DNA of 64,000 bases from Allochromatium vinosum DSM 180 (GTDB taxonomy: Bacteria; Pseudomonadota; Gammaproteobacteria; Chromatiales; Chromatiaceae): positions 2,647,501 through 2,711,500 of the forward strand of contig NC_013851.1 of the NCBI RefSeq assembly GCF_000025485.1. Reading direction: 5' to 3'. The notes under the pieces were generated by a model. It did not search any database and was not told the DNA's origin. It was given only the letters and a program-made list of their open reading frames with translations. A program made the position numbers and the translations under genes. Within the stretch, counting starts at the first letter, position 1; every line of letters starts with the position of its first letter. Of this stretch, positions 56,094 to 64,000 are shown piece by piece.

Positions 56094-57047
56094 TCAGTCC
56101 ACGAACAGCGAACTGACCGACTCTTCGTTCGAGATGCGGCGCATGGTCTCGGCCAGCAGCTCGCCGATGCTCAACTGACGGATCTTGCCGCAGGCGCGGG
56201 CCTGTTCGGTCAGCGGAATGGTGTTCGTGACCACCAGCTCGTCGAGCACCGAACCCGAGATGTTGTCGACCGCCGGCCCCGAGAGCACCGGATGCGTGCA
56301 GTAGGCGACCACCTTGCTCGCGCCGTGCTCCTTGAGCGCCTCGGCGGCGCGACAGAGGGTGCCGGCGGTGTCGACCAGGTCGTCGACCAGCACGCAGGCG
56401 CGCCCGTCGACATCGCCGATGATGTTCATCACCTGGGCTTCATTCGCGCGCGGGCGGCGCTTGTCGATGATCGCCAGATCCGCATCGTCGAGCCGCTTGG
56501 CCAGCGCGCGCGCGCGCACCACGCCACCGACGTCGGGCGAGACCACCATGAGGTCGTCGTGCTTCTGGCGCCAGATGTCGCCGAGCAGGATGGGCGAGGC
56601 ATAGACGTTGTCGACCGGGATGTCGAAGAAGCCCTGGATCTGGTCGGCATGCAGATCGACCGTCAGGACGCGATCGGCGCCCGACTTGCTGATCATCTTG
56701 GCCACCAGACGCGCGGTGATGGGCACGCGCGCCGAGCGCGGGCGCCGATCCTGGCGCGCATAACCGAAATAGGGCACGACCGCCGTGATGCGCTTGGCCG
56801 AAGCCCAGCGCAGGGCGTCGATCATCACCAGCAGCTCCATCAGGTTGTCGTTGGTCGGCGCACAGGTCGGCTGGACCACGAAGACGTCGCGGCCGCGGAC
56901 GTTCTCCTGGATCTCGGCCATGACCTCGCCGTCACTGAACTGACCGACGACGGCCTTGCCGAGCGGAAGGCTGAGATGAGAGACGATTTCGGCTGACAGC
57001 CCCGGGTTGGCGTTCCCGGAGAAGACCATGAGTTGGCTTGCAGGCAC
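56094..57047 (-). CDS. prs: Ribose-phosphate pyrophosphokinase
   Basis: A 317-residue enzyme making PRPP from ribose 5-phosphate and ATP for nucleotide, His and Trp synthesis. Motifs: [35 protein letters not shown] (ATP loop), [12 protein letters not shown] and the PRPP loop [14 protein letters not shown] start it at GTG 57047 (product [14 protein letters not shown], like E. coli MPDMKLFAGNA), with AGGA eight bases upstream; the longer frame runs through tRNA-Gln and is not real. It follows tRNA-Gln by 43 bp. Confidence 0.96.
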   Translation of the reverse strand: MPASQLMVFSGNANPGLSAEIVSHLSLPLGKAVVGQFSDGEVMAEIQENVRGRDVFVVQPTCAPTNDNLMELLVMIDALRWASAKRITAVVPYFGYARQDRRPRSARVPITARLVAKMISKSGADRVLTVDLHADQIQGFFDIPVDNVYASPILLGDIWRQKHDDLMVVSPDVGGVVRARALAKRLDDADLAIIDKRRPRANEAQVMNIIGDVDGRACVLVDDLVDTAGTLCRAAEALKEHGASKVVAYCTHPVLSGPAVDNISGSVLDELVVTNTIPLTEQARACGKIRQLSIGELLAETMRRISNEESVSSLFVD

Positions 57048-57090
57048 GGGTGGATTCCTGTCTGCGCGAAGGCGAGAAAAAACTGGAAAA

Positions 57091-57165
57091 TGGCTGGGGT
57101 GCCAGGATTCGAACCTGGGAATGCCGGGATCAAAACCCGGTGCCTTACCGCTTGGCGACACCCCA
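57091..57165 (-). tRNA. tRNA-Gln (TTG)
   Basis: A 75-nt cloverleaf with acceptor TGGGGTG/CACCCCA, discriminator G, encoded CCA and anticodon loop TTTTGAT reading TTG for glutamine. It lies between ispE and prs on the same strand, as in many gammaproteobacteria, and is probably excised from the shared transcript. Confidence 0.97.
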
Positions 57166-57236
57166 AATCTGGATAACGGACGTGAACGGCGCGAATGACA
57201 CCTGAAGCGACTCGCGGACTCGGCGCCTGTCTCGGC

Positions 57237-58109
57237 TCAGCCTTGATTCAGACGATCGAGCACGGGCGAGCGATTGAGCCCCCGGGCTACGAAGCCCCGC
57301 ATTCGCGCAGGCGCTCGACTGAGAGCTTTCAGAGCGCACGCTTCGTCGTCGAAGACGGCAAAGACGCAGGCTCCCGTACCTGTCAGTCGACCACCCCCCC
57401 AAGCGGAGAGCCAATCGAGCGCCGATTCGACTTCGGGATAGTCGCGCCGGACGACCGGCAGGCAGTCGTTCGTGACATCCCCGCTCAGAAAGTCAGCTAG
57501 TGTGATGGGTTGGGAGTCGCGTGTCAATTCCGGATGACAAAAAACATCGCGCGTCGATACCGAACAGGGCGGCGCCAGCACCAGATACCAGGGTTCGGGC
57601 AGCTCGACCGGCTCCAGCCGCTCGCCGACGCCTTCACCCCAGGCCGCGCGCCCGCGCACGAAGACGGGCACATCGGCCCCGAGCGGCAGCGCAAGGGCCG
57701 ACAGCGCCTCTTCGTCGAGTCCCGTACCCCAGAGCCGGTTCAGAGCGACCAGGGTGGTGGCGGCATCCGAACTGCCGCCGCCCAGCCCGCCGCCCATGGG
57801 CAGATTTTTCTCGCAGCGGATGTCGACCCCGAGCCGACAGCCGGTGGCGCGCTGGAGCGCGCGTGCCGCCCGCACGGTCAGATCGTCGTCCTCGGCCACG
57901 CCCGCGAGCGCATCGAGTCGACGCACGGCGCCGTCCTCGCGCACGTCGAACCATAGCCGGTCGCCGTGCTCGATGAACTGGAAGACGGTCTGGAGCTCGT
58001 GATAGCCGTCGGGACGGCGCCCGACGACTCGCAACATCAGGTTGAGCTTGGCCGGCGCTGGCCAGGCCAGCGCGGGATCGCGGTCGGTCATGTCAGTCGT
58101 GTCACTCAT
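57237..58109 (-). CDS. ispE: 4-diphosphocytidyl-2-C-methyl-D-erythritol kinase
   Basis: A 290-residue GHMP kinase of the MEP isoprenoid pathway, phosphorylating the 2-hydroxyl of CDP-methylerythritol. Conserved parts are WPAPAKLNLMLRVVGRRPDGYHEL with the catalytic Lys, the ATP loop PMGGGLGGGSSDAATTL and GGRLTGTGACVFAVF. A second start at Met7 is possible. It follows the TPR gene by 18 bp and precedes tRNA-Gln. In relatives lolB usually lies between the TPR gene and ispE. Confidence 0.96.
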   Translation of the reverse strand: MSDTTDMTDRDPALAWPAPAKLNLMLRVVGRRPDGYHELQTVFQFIEHGDRLWFDVREDGAVRRLDALAGVAEDDDLTVRAARALQRATGCRLGVDIRCEKNLPMGGGLGGGSSDAATTLVALNRLWGTGLDEEALSALALPLGADVPVFVRGRAAWGEGVGERLEPVELPEPWYLVLAPPCSVSTRDVFCHPELTRDSQPITLADFLSGDVTNDCLPVVRRDYPEVESALDWLSAWGGGRLTGTGACVFAVFDDEACALKALSRAPARMRGFVARGLNRSPVLDRLNQG

Positions 58110-58127
58110 TCGGGTTCAGTTCAGGAT

Positions 58128-59900
58128 TCAGTCCGAGGCCGCGCCCTGGCCGGCGGACTCGCTTCGGGAGAGCCGATGCCGACCGACAACCTCTTGCAGA
58201 TAGGCATGATCCGGATGGGTTTCGACAGCCTTGTCCCAGACCGCCCAGGCTTCGGTGCGCCGACCCAGCGCCCAGAGCACCTCGCCCAGATGGGCGGCGA
58301 TCTCGCCATCCTGAAGCAAATCATTGGCCTGTTGGAGATAGTCCAGCGCCCGCTCCAGATCGCCGAGACGATAATGGACCCAGCCGAGGCTGTCGAGGAT
58401 CGCCGGCTCCTCGGGCTTGAGCGCATGGGCGCGCTCGATGAATTCGAGCGCTTCGGCGAAACGGTCGGTCTGGTCGGCAAGCGTGTACCCGAGGGCGTTC
58501 AGGGCATCGGCATGATCCGGATCGGCCTCGATGATCTGGCGCAGATCGCGCTCGCCGAGTTCGATCTGCCCGTGCTTCATGGCATGCAGGCCGCGCGCAT
58601 AGAGCAATGTGTCGTCATCCGGAAAGGCCGCAAGCGCCTCGTCATAGACGGCCCGCGCCTCGTCGGGGCGTTCCACCTCGTCGAGGATCTCGGCCTCGAC
58701 CATGAACAGCGCCAGCGCATTATCCGGCGACTGGTCGCGCATCCGTTGCAGGATCTCGCGCGCCTGGGCCACCTCCCCGCGCTTGGCGCGCAGAAAGGCC
58801 AGACGCACCCGCGCATCGTCGGCATTCGCTCCGCTGACCTTGGCATACCAGTCGAGCGCGGTCGCGACGTCCTCGGCACGCTCGGCGGTCTGACCCAGAT
58901 AGAAGGCGGCCTCGTCCTGGCGCTGCCCGGTCTCGTAGAGTCGCCCGAAGTGCAGCCGGGCGCCGGCCAGATCCTCCAGCTGGAGCGAGAGGATGCCCAC
59001 GGCGAAGAGGACGTCGGGATCCTTGGGATATTCGCGCAGCATCCGCTCGAAGACTTCGCGCGCGGTCGAGAACTCGCGCTCGTCGACCAGCAACTGGCCA
59101 TAGAGCATCTTGAGCGCCCGGTCGCCGGGATTGGTTTCGACGAACGACTCCAGCAAGGCGCGCGCCTCGGGACGCTTGTCGTCCGAGAGCAGCAGACGCA
59201 CCAGGAACAACCGCGGATCACTCCAGTCCGGACGCAACGTCATGGCGCGCCGCGCCGCGCGCTCGGCGACCTCGGGCTGCGAGAGTCCGGCCGCAAGCAT
59301 GGCCAGTGCCTGATGGGCGTCCGCGCTCTCGGGGAAGCGCTCGACCAGCGACTCCATCATCGCGAGGCGCTCTTCGGGAGTCGGCAGCCGCGCCAGGATC
59401 GCTGCCGCCTTGGCGAAGGCCGTCTCACCGCCCTCCCCCGACAGCTCGACCAGACGCTGGAGATGAATCAGAGCGCCCTCGCGATCCTCGGCCTTGAGCC
59501 GCAGGAAGGCCGCGACCTGGTGGGCGTCCGGCGCATTGGGGGCGAGCGTGAGCCACAGCACCATGGCCTCGCCGGCGGCCGCCTCGTCCTCAGCGCTGAT
59601 GGCCGCGCGCACCGCCAGCTCGGCCAGCTCGGGCGCACGGGTCAGCTCGGCGGCCTTGAGATAATGGGTGAAGGCCAGACGCATGTCGCCCCGGCGTCCC
59701 GCAACCTCGGCGACCAGCACATGATAGACCTGATCCGGCGTCAGCCCGGCGATGGGTCTGGGCGCGGTCGGCTTGCTCACGACCGGCGGATTGTCGGCGG
59801 CGGGCGCGGGCGTCTCGGTGAGGGCCGGGACGGCGCCCACCTGAAACCACAGGGCCAGACCAAGAACGACTGGAGCGGACGGAAAGCGCTGAGCGGGCAT
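58128..59900 (-). CDS. Secreted tetratricopeptide-repeat protein
   Basis: A 590-residue protein with a signal peptide (MPAQRFPSAPVVLGLALWFQVGAVPA) followed by many TPR helical repeats, clear at about 90-200 and 230-560 (for example ALNALGYTLADQTDRFAEAL and AILDSLGWVHYRLGDLERALDYLQQA). TPRs mediate protein-protein contacts; the family sits upstream of lolB-ispE in Pseudomonas and relatives, and its function is not known to me. I start at ATG 59900; the longer frame lacks a signal peptide at its start. It is divergent from hemA. Confidence 0.85.
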   Translation of the reverse strand: MPAQRFPSAPVVLGLALWFQVGAVPALTETPAPAADNPPVVSKPTAPRPIAGLTPDQVYHVLVAEVAGRRGDMRLAFTHYLKAAELTRAPELAELAVRAAISAEDEAAAGEAMVLWLTLAPNAPDAHQVAAFLRLKAEDREGALIHLQRLVELSGEGGETAFAKAAAILARLPTPEERLAMMESLVERFPESADAHQALAMLAAGLSQPEVAERAARRAMTLRPDWSDPRLFLVRLLLSDDKRPEARALLESFVETNPGDRALKMLYGQLLVDEREFSTAREVFERMLREYPKDPDVLFAVGILSLQLEDLAGARLHFGRLYETGQRQDEAAFYLGQTAERAEDVATALDWYAKVSGANADDARVRLAFLRAKRGEVAQAREILQRMRDQSPDNALALFMVEAEILDEVERPDEARAVYDEALAAFPDDDTLLYARGLHAMKHGQIELGERDLRQIIEADPDHADALNALGYTLADQTDRFAEALEFIERAHALKPEEPAILDSLGWVHYRLGDLERALDYLQQANDLLQDGEIAAHLGEVLWALGRRTEAWAVWDKAVETHPDHAYLQEVVGRHRLSRSESAGQGAASD

Positions 59901-60081
59901 GTTGAAGCGTCCCAAGGATGAAAGCGGGTGTGGAGCGCGAACCCGGCGTCGCGCGGACGTCGAGTATAGCCAAGTGACCGGCACGGACTGAAGCACCCCG
60001 CGCGGGCATCATTTCGACAAAAAAATTGGTAACATTGCGCCGCGTCTCATCTATCCCAACTCAGAGCGACACGAATTCAAT

Positions 60082-61356
60082 ATGAAGCTGCTTGTCCTCG
60101 GACTCAACCACAAGACTGCTCCGGTCGACATCCGTGAGCGACTGGCCTTTGGTCCGGACATCATCGCCGGTGCGTTGCGTGACTTGACCGGGTGCGATGG
60201 CGTCCTTGAGGGGGTCATCCTCTCGACCTGCAACCGCACCGAACTCTACTGCGCCGTCCAGGACGGCGCCGAAGAAACGCTGCGGCGCTGGCTGAGCGGA
60301 TTCCACGGCATCGAGCACGAACGGGTCGATCCCTTCCTCTACGCCCATGCCGACCGCGATGCCGTCGTCCATCTGCTGCGCGTCTCCAGCGGACTGGATT
60401 CGCTGGTGCTCGGCGAGCCGCAGATCCTCGGCCAGGTCAAGACCGCCTACCAGACCGCCAGCGACTGTTCGGCCACCGGCAAGCTGCTGGGACGGCTGTT
60501 TCAGCATACCTTCTCGGTGGCCAAGACGGTGCGCACCGAGACGGCGATCGGCTCCAACCCGGTGTCGGTGGCCTTCGCCGCCGTCAACCTGGCACGCCAG
60601 ATCTTCTCGGATCTCTCCAAGCAGACCGCGCTCCTGATCGGTGCCGGAGAGACCATCGAACTGGCCGCGCGCCACCTGCATCACAACGGCGTCGGGCGCA
60701 TCATCGTCGCCAACCGCACCGTCGAACGCGCCCATGATCTGGCGACCCAGTTCGAAGGCTTCGCCATCTCGCTGACCGAGATCGCCAATCATCTGCCCGA
60801 GGCCGACATCGTCATCGCCTCCACCGCCAGCCCGCTGCCGGTGCTCGGCAAGGGCACCGTCGAACGCGCGCTCAAGAAGCGCAAGCATCGTCCCATCTTC
60901 ATGGTCGACATCGCCGTGCCGCGCGACATCGAACCAGAGGTCGGGGAGCTGGCCGACGTCTATCTCTATACCGTCGACGATCTGCAAGGCGTCATCGACG
61001 AGAGCCTGCGTTCGCGTCAGGCCGCCGCCGTACAGGCCGAGGAGATCATCGATTTCCACTCGGGCGAGTTCATGGCCTGGCTGCGTTCGCTCGATGCCGC
61101 CGGTCTGATCCAGGACTACCGCCAGCGCTCCGAGGAACTGCGCGACGAGGTGCTCGCCCGCGCGCGCCGCCAGCTCGACGCCGGCAAGCCACCGGCCGAG
61201 GTGCTCAACTTCCTCGCCCATACGCTCACCAACAAACTGCTGCACGCGCCCAGTTCGCGCCTGCGTCAGGCCGCGCGTGATGGGGATGCGGTCATCCTGG
61301 ACGCGGCCAACGAGCTGTTCCAGCTGGCTCCCGAGCGATCGCAGTCCAACGTATGA
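60082..61356 (+). CDS. hemA: Glutamyl-tRNA reductase
   Basis: A 424-residue NADPH-dependent enzyme, first committed step of tetrapyrrole synthesis by the C5 route, reducing Glu-tRNA to glutamate-1-semialdehyde. The catalytic Cys50 lies in [27 protein letters not shown] and [13 protein letters not shown] (NADPH domain) follow, then a dimerisation domain. In a phototroph it would feed both haem and bacteriochlorophyll. Its stop overlaps the prfA start in ATGA, so hemA-prfA-prmC is one translationally coupled unit, as in E. coli. Confidence 0.97.
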   Translation: MKLLVLGLNHKTAPVDIRERLAFGPDIIAGALRDLTGCDGVLEGVILSTCNRTELYCAVQDGAEETLRRWLSGFHGIEHERVDPFLYAHADRDAVVHLLRVSSGLDSLVLGEPQILGQVKTAYQTASDCSATGKLLGRLFQHTFSVAKTVRTETAIGSNPVSVAFAAVNLARQIFSDLSKQTALLIGAGETIELAARHLHHNGVGRIIVANRTVERAHDLATQFEGFAISLTEIANHLPEADIVIASTASPLPVLGKGTVERALKKRKHRPIFMVDIAVPRDIEPEVGELADVYLYTVDDLQGVIDESLRSRQAAAVQAEEIIDFHSGEFMAWLRSLDAAGLIQDYRQRSEELRDEVLARARRQLDAGKPPAEVLNFLAHTLTNKLLHAPSSRLRQAARDGDAVILDAANELFQLAPERSQSNV

Positions 61357-62432
61357 CCCCATCGATTCGCGCCAAGCTGGAGCGCATCGCCGAGCGCTTC
61401 GGCGAGGTCATGGCGCTCCTGGCCGAGCCCGAGACCCAGTCCGACCAGGGGCGTTTTCGCGACCTCAGTCGCGAGTATGCCCAGCTCCAGCCGCTGATGG
61501 AGTGCTACGAACGCTATCGGGATGCCGAGCGCGATCTGGCCGCCGCCGAGGAGCTGCTGACCGATCCCGAGATGGCCGCACTCGCCCGCGACGAGATTGA
61601 GGCCGCGCGCGAACGTCTGGACGTACTCGAACCCGAGTTGCAGACGCTCCTCATCCCGCCCGACCCCAACGATCAATGCAACGCCTTCCTCGAAATCCGC
61701 GCCGGGACCGGCGGGGCCGAGGCGGCGCTGTTCGCCGGTGATCTGATGCGCATGTACATGCGTTACGCAGAACTGCTCGGCTGGCGCACCGAGCAGGTCT
61801 CGGCCAGCGAGGGCGAGCTGGGCGGCTACAAGGAGGTCGTGATCCGGGTCAGCGGCAGCGGCGTCTATTCGCGGCTGAAGTTCGAGCCGGGCGCGCATCG
61901 CGTCCAGCGCGTGCCCGAGACCGAATCCCAGGGCCGTATCCATACCTCGGCCTGTACCGTCGCCGTACTGCCCGAAGCCGAATCGATCGACGCCATCGAG
62001 ATCAACTCCAACGATCTGCGAATCGACACCTATCGCTCATCCGGCGCCGGCGGTCAGCACGTCAACAAGACCGATTCGGCGATCCGCATCACGCATCTGC
62101 CCAGTGGCATCGTCGTCGAGTGCCAGGAAGAGCGCTCGCAGCACAAGAACCGAGCCAAGGCGATGTCGCTGCTGCACGCCAAGCTGCTTGCCGGTGCGCG
62201 CGAGACTCAGGCCAGCGAGCAGTCCGAGTCGCGCAAGCTCCAGGTCGGCAGCGGGGATCGTTCCGAGCGCATCCGCACCTACAACTTCCCGCAGAACCGG
62301 CTGACCGATCATCGCATCAACCTCACGCTCTACAAGCTCGACGAGGTCATGACCGGACAGCTCGATCAGGTCATCGAACCGCTGCTGGCCGAGTACCGCG
62401 CCGAGCAGTTGGCGGCGATGATGGATGCCTGA
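61353..62432 (+). CDS. prfA: Peptide chain release factor 1
   Basis: A 359-residue factor that reads UAA and UAG. The stop-codon motif is P188-E189-T190 (E. coli has PAT) and the catalytic GGQ is at 233-235 in [15 protein letters not shown]; the Gln is the target of PrmC, encoded by the next gene. The length matches E. coli (360). It overlaps hemA by four bases and prmC by eight. Confidence 0.97.
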   Translation: MTPSIRAKLERIAERFGEVMALLAEPETQSDQGRFRDLSREYAQLQPLMECYERYRDAERDLAAAEELLTDPEMAALARDEIEAARERLDVLEPELQTLLIPPDPNDQCNAFLEIRAGTGGAEAALFAGDLMRMYMRYAELLGWRTEQVSASEGELGGYKEVVIRVSGSGVYSRLKFEPGAHRVQRVPETESQGRIHTSACTVAVLPEAESIDAIEINSNDLRIDTYRSSGAGGQHVNKTDSAIRITHLPSGIVVECQEERSQHKNRAKAMSLLHAKLLAGARETQASEQSESRKLQVGSGDRSERIRTYNFPQNRLTDHRINLTLYKLDEVMTGQLDQVIEPLLAEYRAEQLAAMMDA

Positions 62433-63306
62433 GACAGCGTCAATCGGTGCGCGGCACCATCGCACTGACGCCCTCCTCGCCCGCGCAACAGCCGCGCTGG
62501 CAGATCTGCCGGACGCAACGCCCAGGCTGGAGGCCGAGCTACTGCTCGCCGAGGCGACCGGCTGGACACGCACCTCGCTGCTCGCCTGGCCTGAGCGTGC
62601 ACCGCCGGACGAAGCCGTCGCGACCTTCGAGGCGCTGCTCGCGCGCCGGCTGACCGGCGAACCGATCGCTTATATCCGTGGGCGGCAGGAGTTTTGGACG
62701 CTCGAACTCCGGGTCACACCGGATACCCTGATCCCCCGACCCGAGACCGAGCAGCTGGTCGAACTGGCGCTCGATCGGCTCGATGCCCAGCGTCCATTGC
62801 GGATCGCCGATCTCGGTACGGGCAGCGGGGCCATCGCGGCAGCGCTGGCGAGCGAACGGCCCGATTGGTCGCTGGTCGCCACCGACCGCTCGGCGGCGGC
62901 GCTGGCGGTCGCCCGCGACAATTTCCGCACCCTGGGTCTGGAGCGGATCGGCTGCCTGCGGATGGACTGGCTCGCGGCCCTGGCATCCGGCAGTCTGGAC
63001 GCCATCCTCAGCAACCCACCCTATGTCGCCGGACAGGACCCGCATCTCGACCGGGGCGATCCGCGCTTCGAACCGCGCTCGGCGCTCACGCCCGGCGGCG
63101 ATGGGCTGGATGCCATTCGCACCATCGCCGCCGAGACCGGACGCTGCCTGCGTCCAGGCGGGCTGCTCGCCGTCGAGCATGGATTCGATCAGGGGGACGC
63201 GGTACGCCGTATCTTCGCGTCCGCCGGGCTGCATCGGGTCGAGACGTGCCGGGATCTGGCCGGACTGGATCGCGTCACGCTCGGCCATCTGCCAGATCGC
63301 GGCTGA
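62425..63306 (+). CDS. prmC: Release factor glutamine methyltransferase
   Basis: A 293-residue SAM-dependent enzyme that methylates the Gln of the GGQ motif in release factors. It has the N-terminal helical domain (about 1-85), the SAM motif [16 protein letters not shown] and the catalytic NPPY at 197-200 ([10 protein letters not shown]). It overlaps its substrate gene prfA by eight bases. It is a little longer than E. coli PrmC (277), mostly at the N-terminus; a later start is possible. Confidence 0.95.
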   Translation: MPETASIGARHHRTDALLARATAALADLPDATPRLEAELLLAEATGWTRTSLLAWPERAPPDEAVATFEALLARRLTGEPIAYIRGRQEFWTLELRVTPDTLIPRPETEQLVELALDRLDAQRPLRIADLGTGSGAIAAALASERPDWSLVATDRSAAALAVARDNFRTLGLERIGCLRMDWLAALASGSLDAILSNPPYVAGQDPHLDRGDPRFEPRSALTPGGDGLDAIRTIAAETGRCLRPGGLLAVEHGFDQGDAVRRIFASAGLHRVETCRDLAGLDRVTLGHLPDRG

Positions 63307-63337
63307 TGCCATGTCGATGCGTTCCCCAAACGTCACC

Positions 63338-64000
63338 TCAGGATCGCGACCCGGTACGCGCTGACTCAGCCATGAGCGAGGTCGCGGTCTCGCGAATCCA
63401 CTGCTCGACCCGCACCGTGAGTTCCTCGACTCCACCTGCACAGTCCATCGGCTCGCCGATCACCAGCCGTATGCGCCCCGGCTTGCGCAGCAACGAACGC
63501 GCCGGCCAGCAATCGCCGGCATTGTGGGCCATGGGCAGCACGCGCCGTCCGGCCTGACAGGCCAAACGCGCGCCACCGGCATTGAAACGTCCGACCTGCC
63601 CCGGTGGCTGGCGTGTCCCTTCCGGATAGATGACCACGCTCACCCCCTGGTCGAGCCGCTGCTTGCCCACGCGCAACAGCGTTTTGAGCGCATTGACCGG
63701 CTTGCCGCGATCGATGGCGATGGGTTCGAGCAGCGCCAGCGCCCAGCCGAAGAACGGCACCCACAGCAGTTCGCGCTTGAGCACCGTGGCCTGCGGCGAG
63801 ATCAGCAGTTGCAGATAGAAGGTCTCCCACTCGCTCTGATGATTGGCCATGATGACCACGGGCTCATCGCGCGGCAGGTTCTCGCGCCCCTCGACTTCGA
63901 TCTCGACGCCATTGAGGCGGCGCAGCAGCCACATGGTCGCGCGCGTCCAGTGATTGACGAAGCGATGGCGCTGTTCGCGCGTCTGGAACGGCGCCAGCGC
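63338..64000 (-). CDS. 1-acyl-sn-glycerol-3-phosphate acyltransferase, partial
   Basis: At least 220 residues of a PlsC-type acyltransferase, which adds the second acyl chain in phosphatidic acid synthesis at the inner membrane. Visible motifs are VEGRENLPRDEPVVIMANHQSEWETFYLQLL (HX4E form of the catalytic motif) and the substrate motif VIYPEGTRQPPG. The frame stays open from the ATG at 63934 to the window edge and the extra residues (FVNHWTRATMWLLRRLNG) look like family sequence, so the 5' end lies beyond 64000. It is convergent with prmC. Confidence 0.88.
   Translation of the reverse strand, partial: ALAPFQTREQRHRFVNHWTRATMWLLRRLNGVEIEVEGRENLPRDEPVVIMANHQSEWETFYLQLLISPQATVLKRELLWVPFFGWALALLEPIAIDRGKPVNALKTLLRVGKQRLDQGVSVVIYPEGTRQPPGQVGRFNAGGARLACQAGRRVLPMAHNAGDCWPARSLLRKPGRIRLVIGEPMDCAGGVEELTVRVEQWIRETATSLMAESARTGSRS

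Noticed and set aside
57048-57161. N-terminal extension of the prs frame through tRNA-Gln
   Set aside because: The extra residues translate the tRNA gene itself; GTG 57047 matches the family start and has a ribosome-binding site.

Overview
The window is a GC-rich gammaproteobacterial chromosome segment. Gene order and protein sequences point to the Chromatiales (purple sulfur bacteria such as Allochromatium, Thiocystis or Marichromatium). This is my inference from general resemblance; no 16S rRNA or photosynthesis gene is present to prove it. Nothing looks like a plasmid, prophage, insertion sequence or CRISPR array, and coding density is very high.

Layout. 1-4.4 kb (minus strand): two tandem PilT/PilU-type pilus retraction ATPases, a YifB/ComM-type AAA ATPase and the ubiquinone-assembly factor UbiK. 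4.4-7.5 kb (plus): a nitrogen-control unit of a TorF-type outer-membrane porin, the PII protein GlnK and the ammonium channel AmtB, preceded by a near-consensus sigma-54 promoter and a candidate NtrC site. 7.6-18.6 kb: a BLUF photoreceptor followed by an HD-GYP-like protein with a broken HD dyad, an LpxH-like phosphatase, argG, a DUF971 protein, a very large EvgS/BvgS-type hybrid sensor kinase whose reading frame runs into a tRNA-Cys gene, a DEAD-box RNA helicase and a DUF62 S-adenosylmethionine hydrolase.

18.6-51.5 kb (all minus) is one uninterrupted block for translation and transcription. In transcription order it reads tRNA-Tyr, tRNA-Gly, tRNA-Thr, tuf, tRNA-Trp, secE-nusG, rplKAJL, rpoBC, rpsLG, fusA, a second tuf, the S10 operon, the spc operon with secY, and the alpha operon ending in rpoA-rplQ. 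Internal control points visible in the sequence are a strong promoter before tRNA-Tyr, a structured leader before rplJ, an attenuator-like hairpin between rplL and rpoB, a clear terminator after rpoC and another after rplQ. The two tuf genes appear identical base for base exactly from start to stop codon. RpoC carries an extra segment of about 95 residues next to the secondary-channel rim.

51.7-64 kb: ugd (UDP-glucose dehydrogenase) and a FadL-type porin on plus; pth, rplY, prs, tRNA-Gln, ispE and a TPR protein on minus; then hemA-prfA-prmC on plus with overlapping ends, and a partial plsC-type acyltransferase cut by the right edge. The order hemA / TPR / ispE / prs / rplY / pth matches the classical gammaproteobacterial arrangement, except that lolB, usually between the TPR gene and ispE, is missing.
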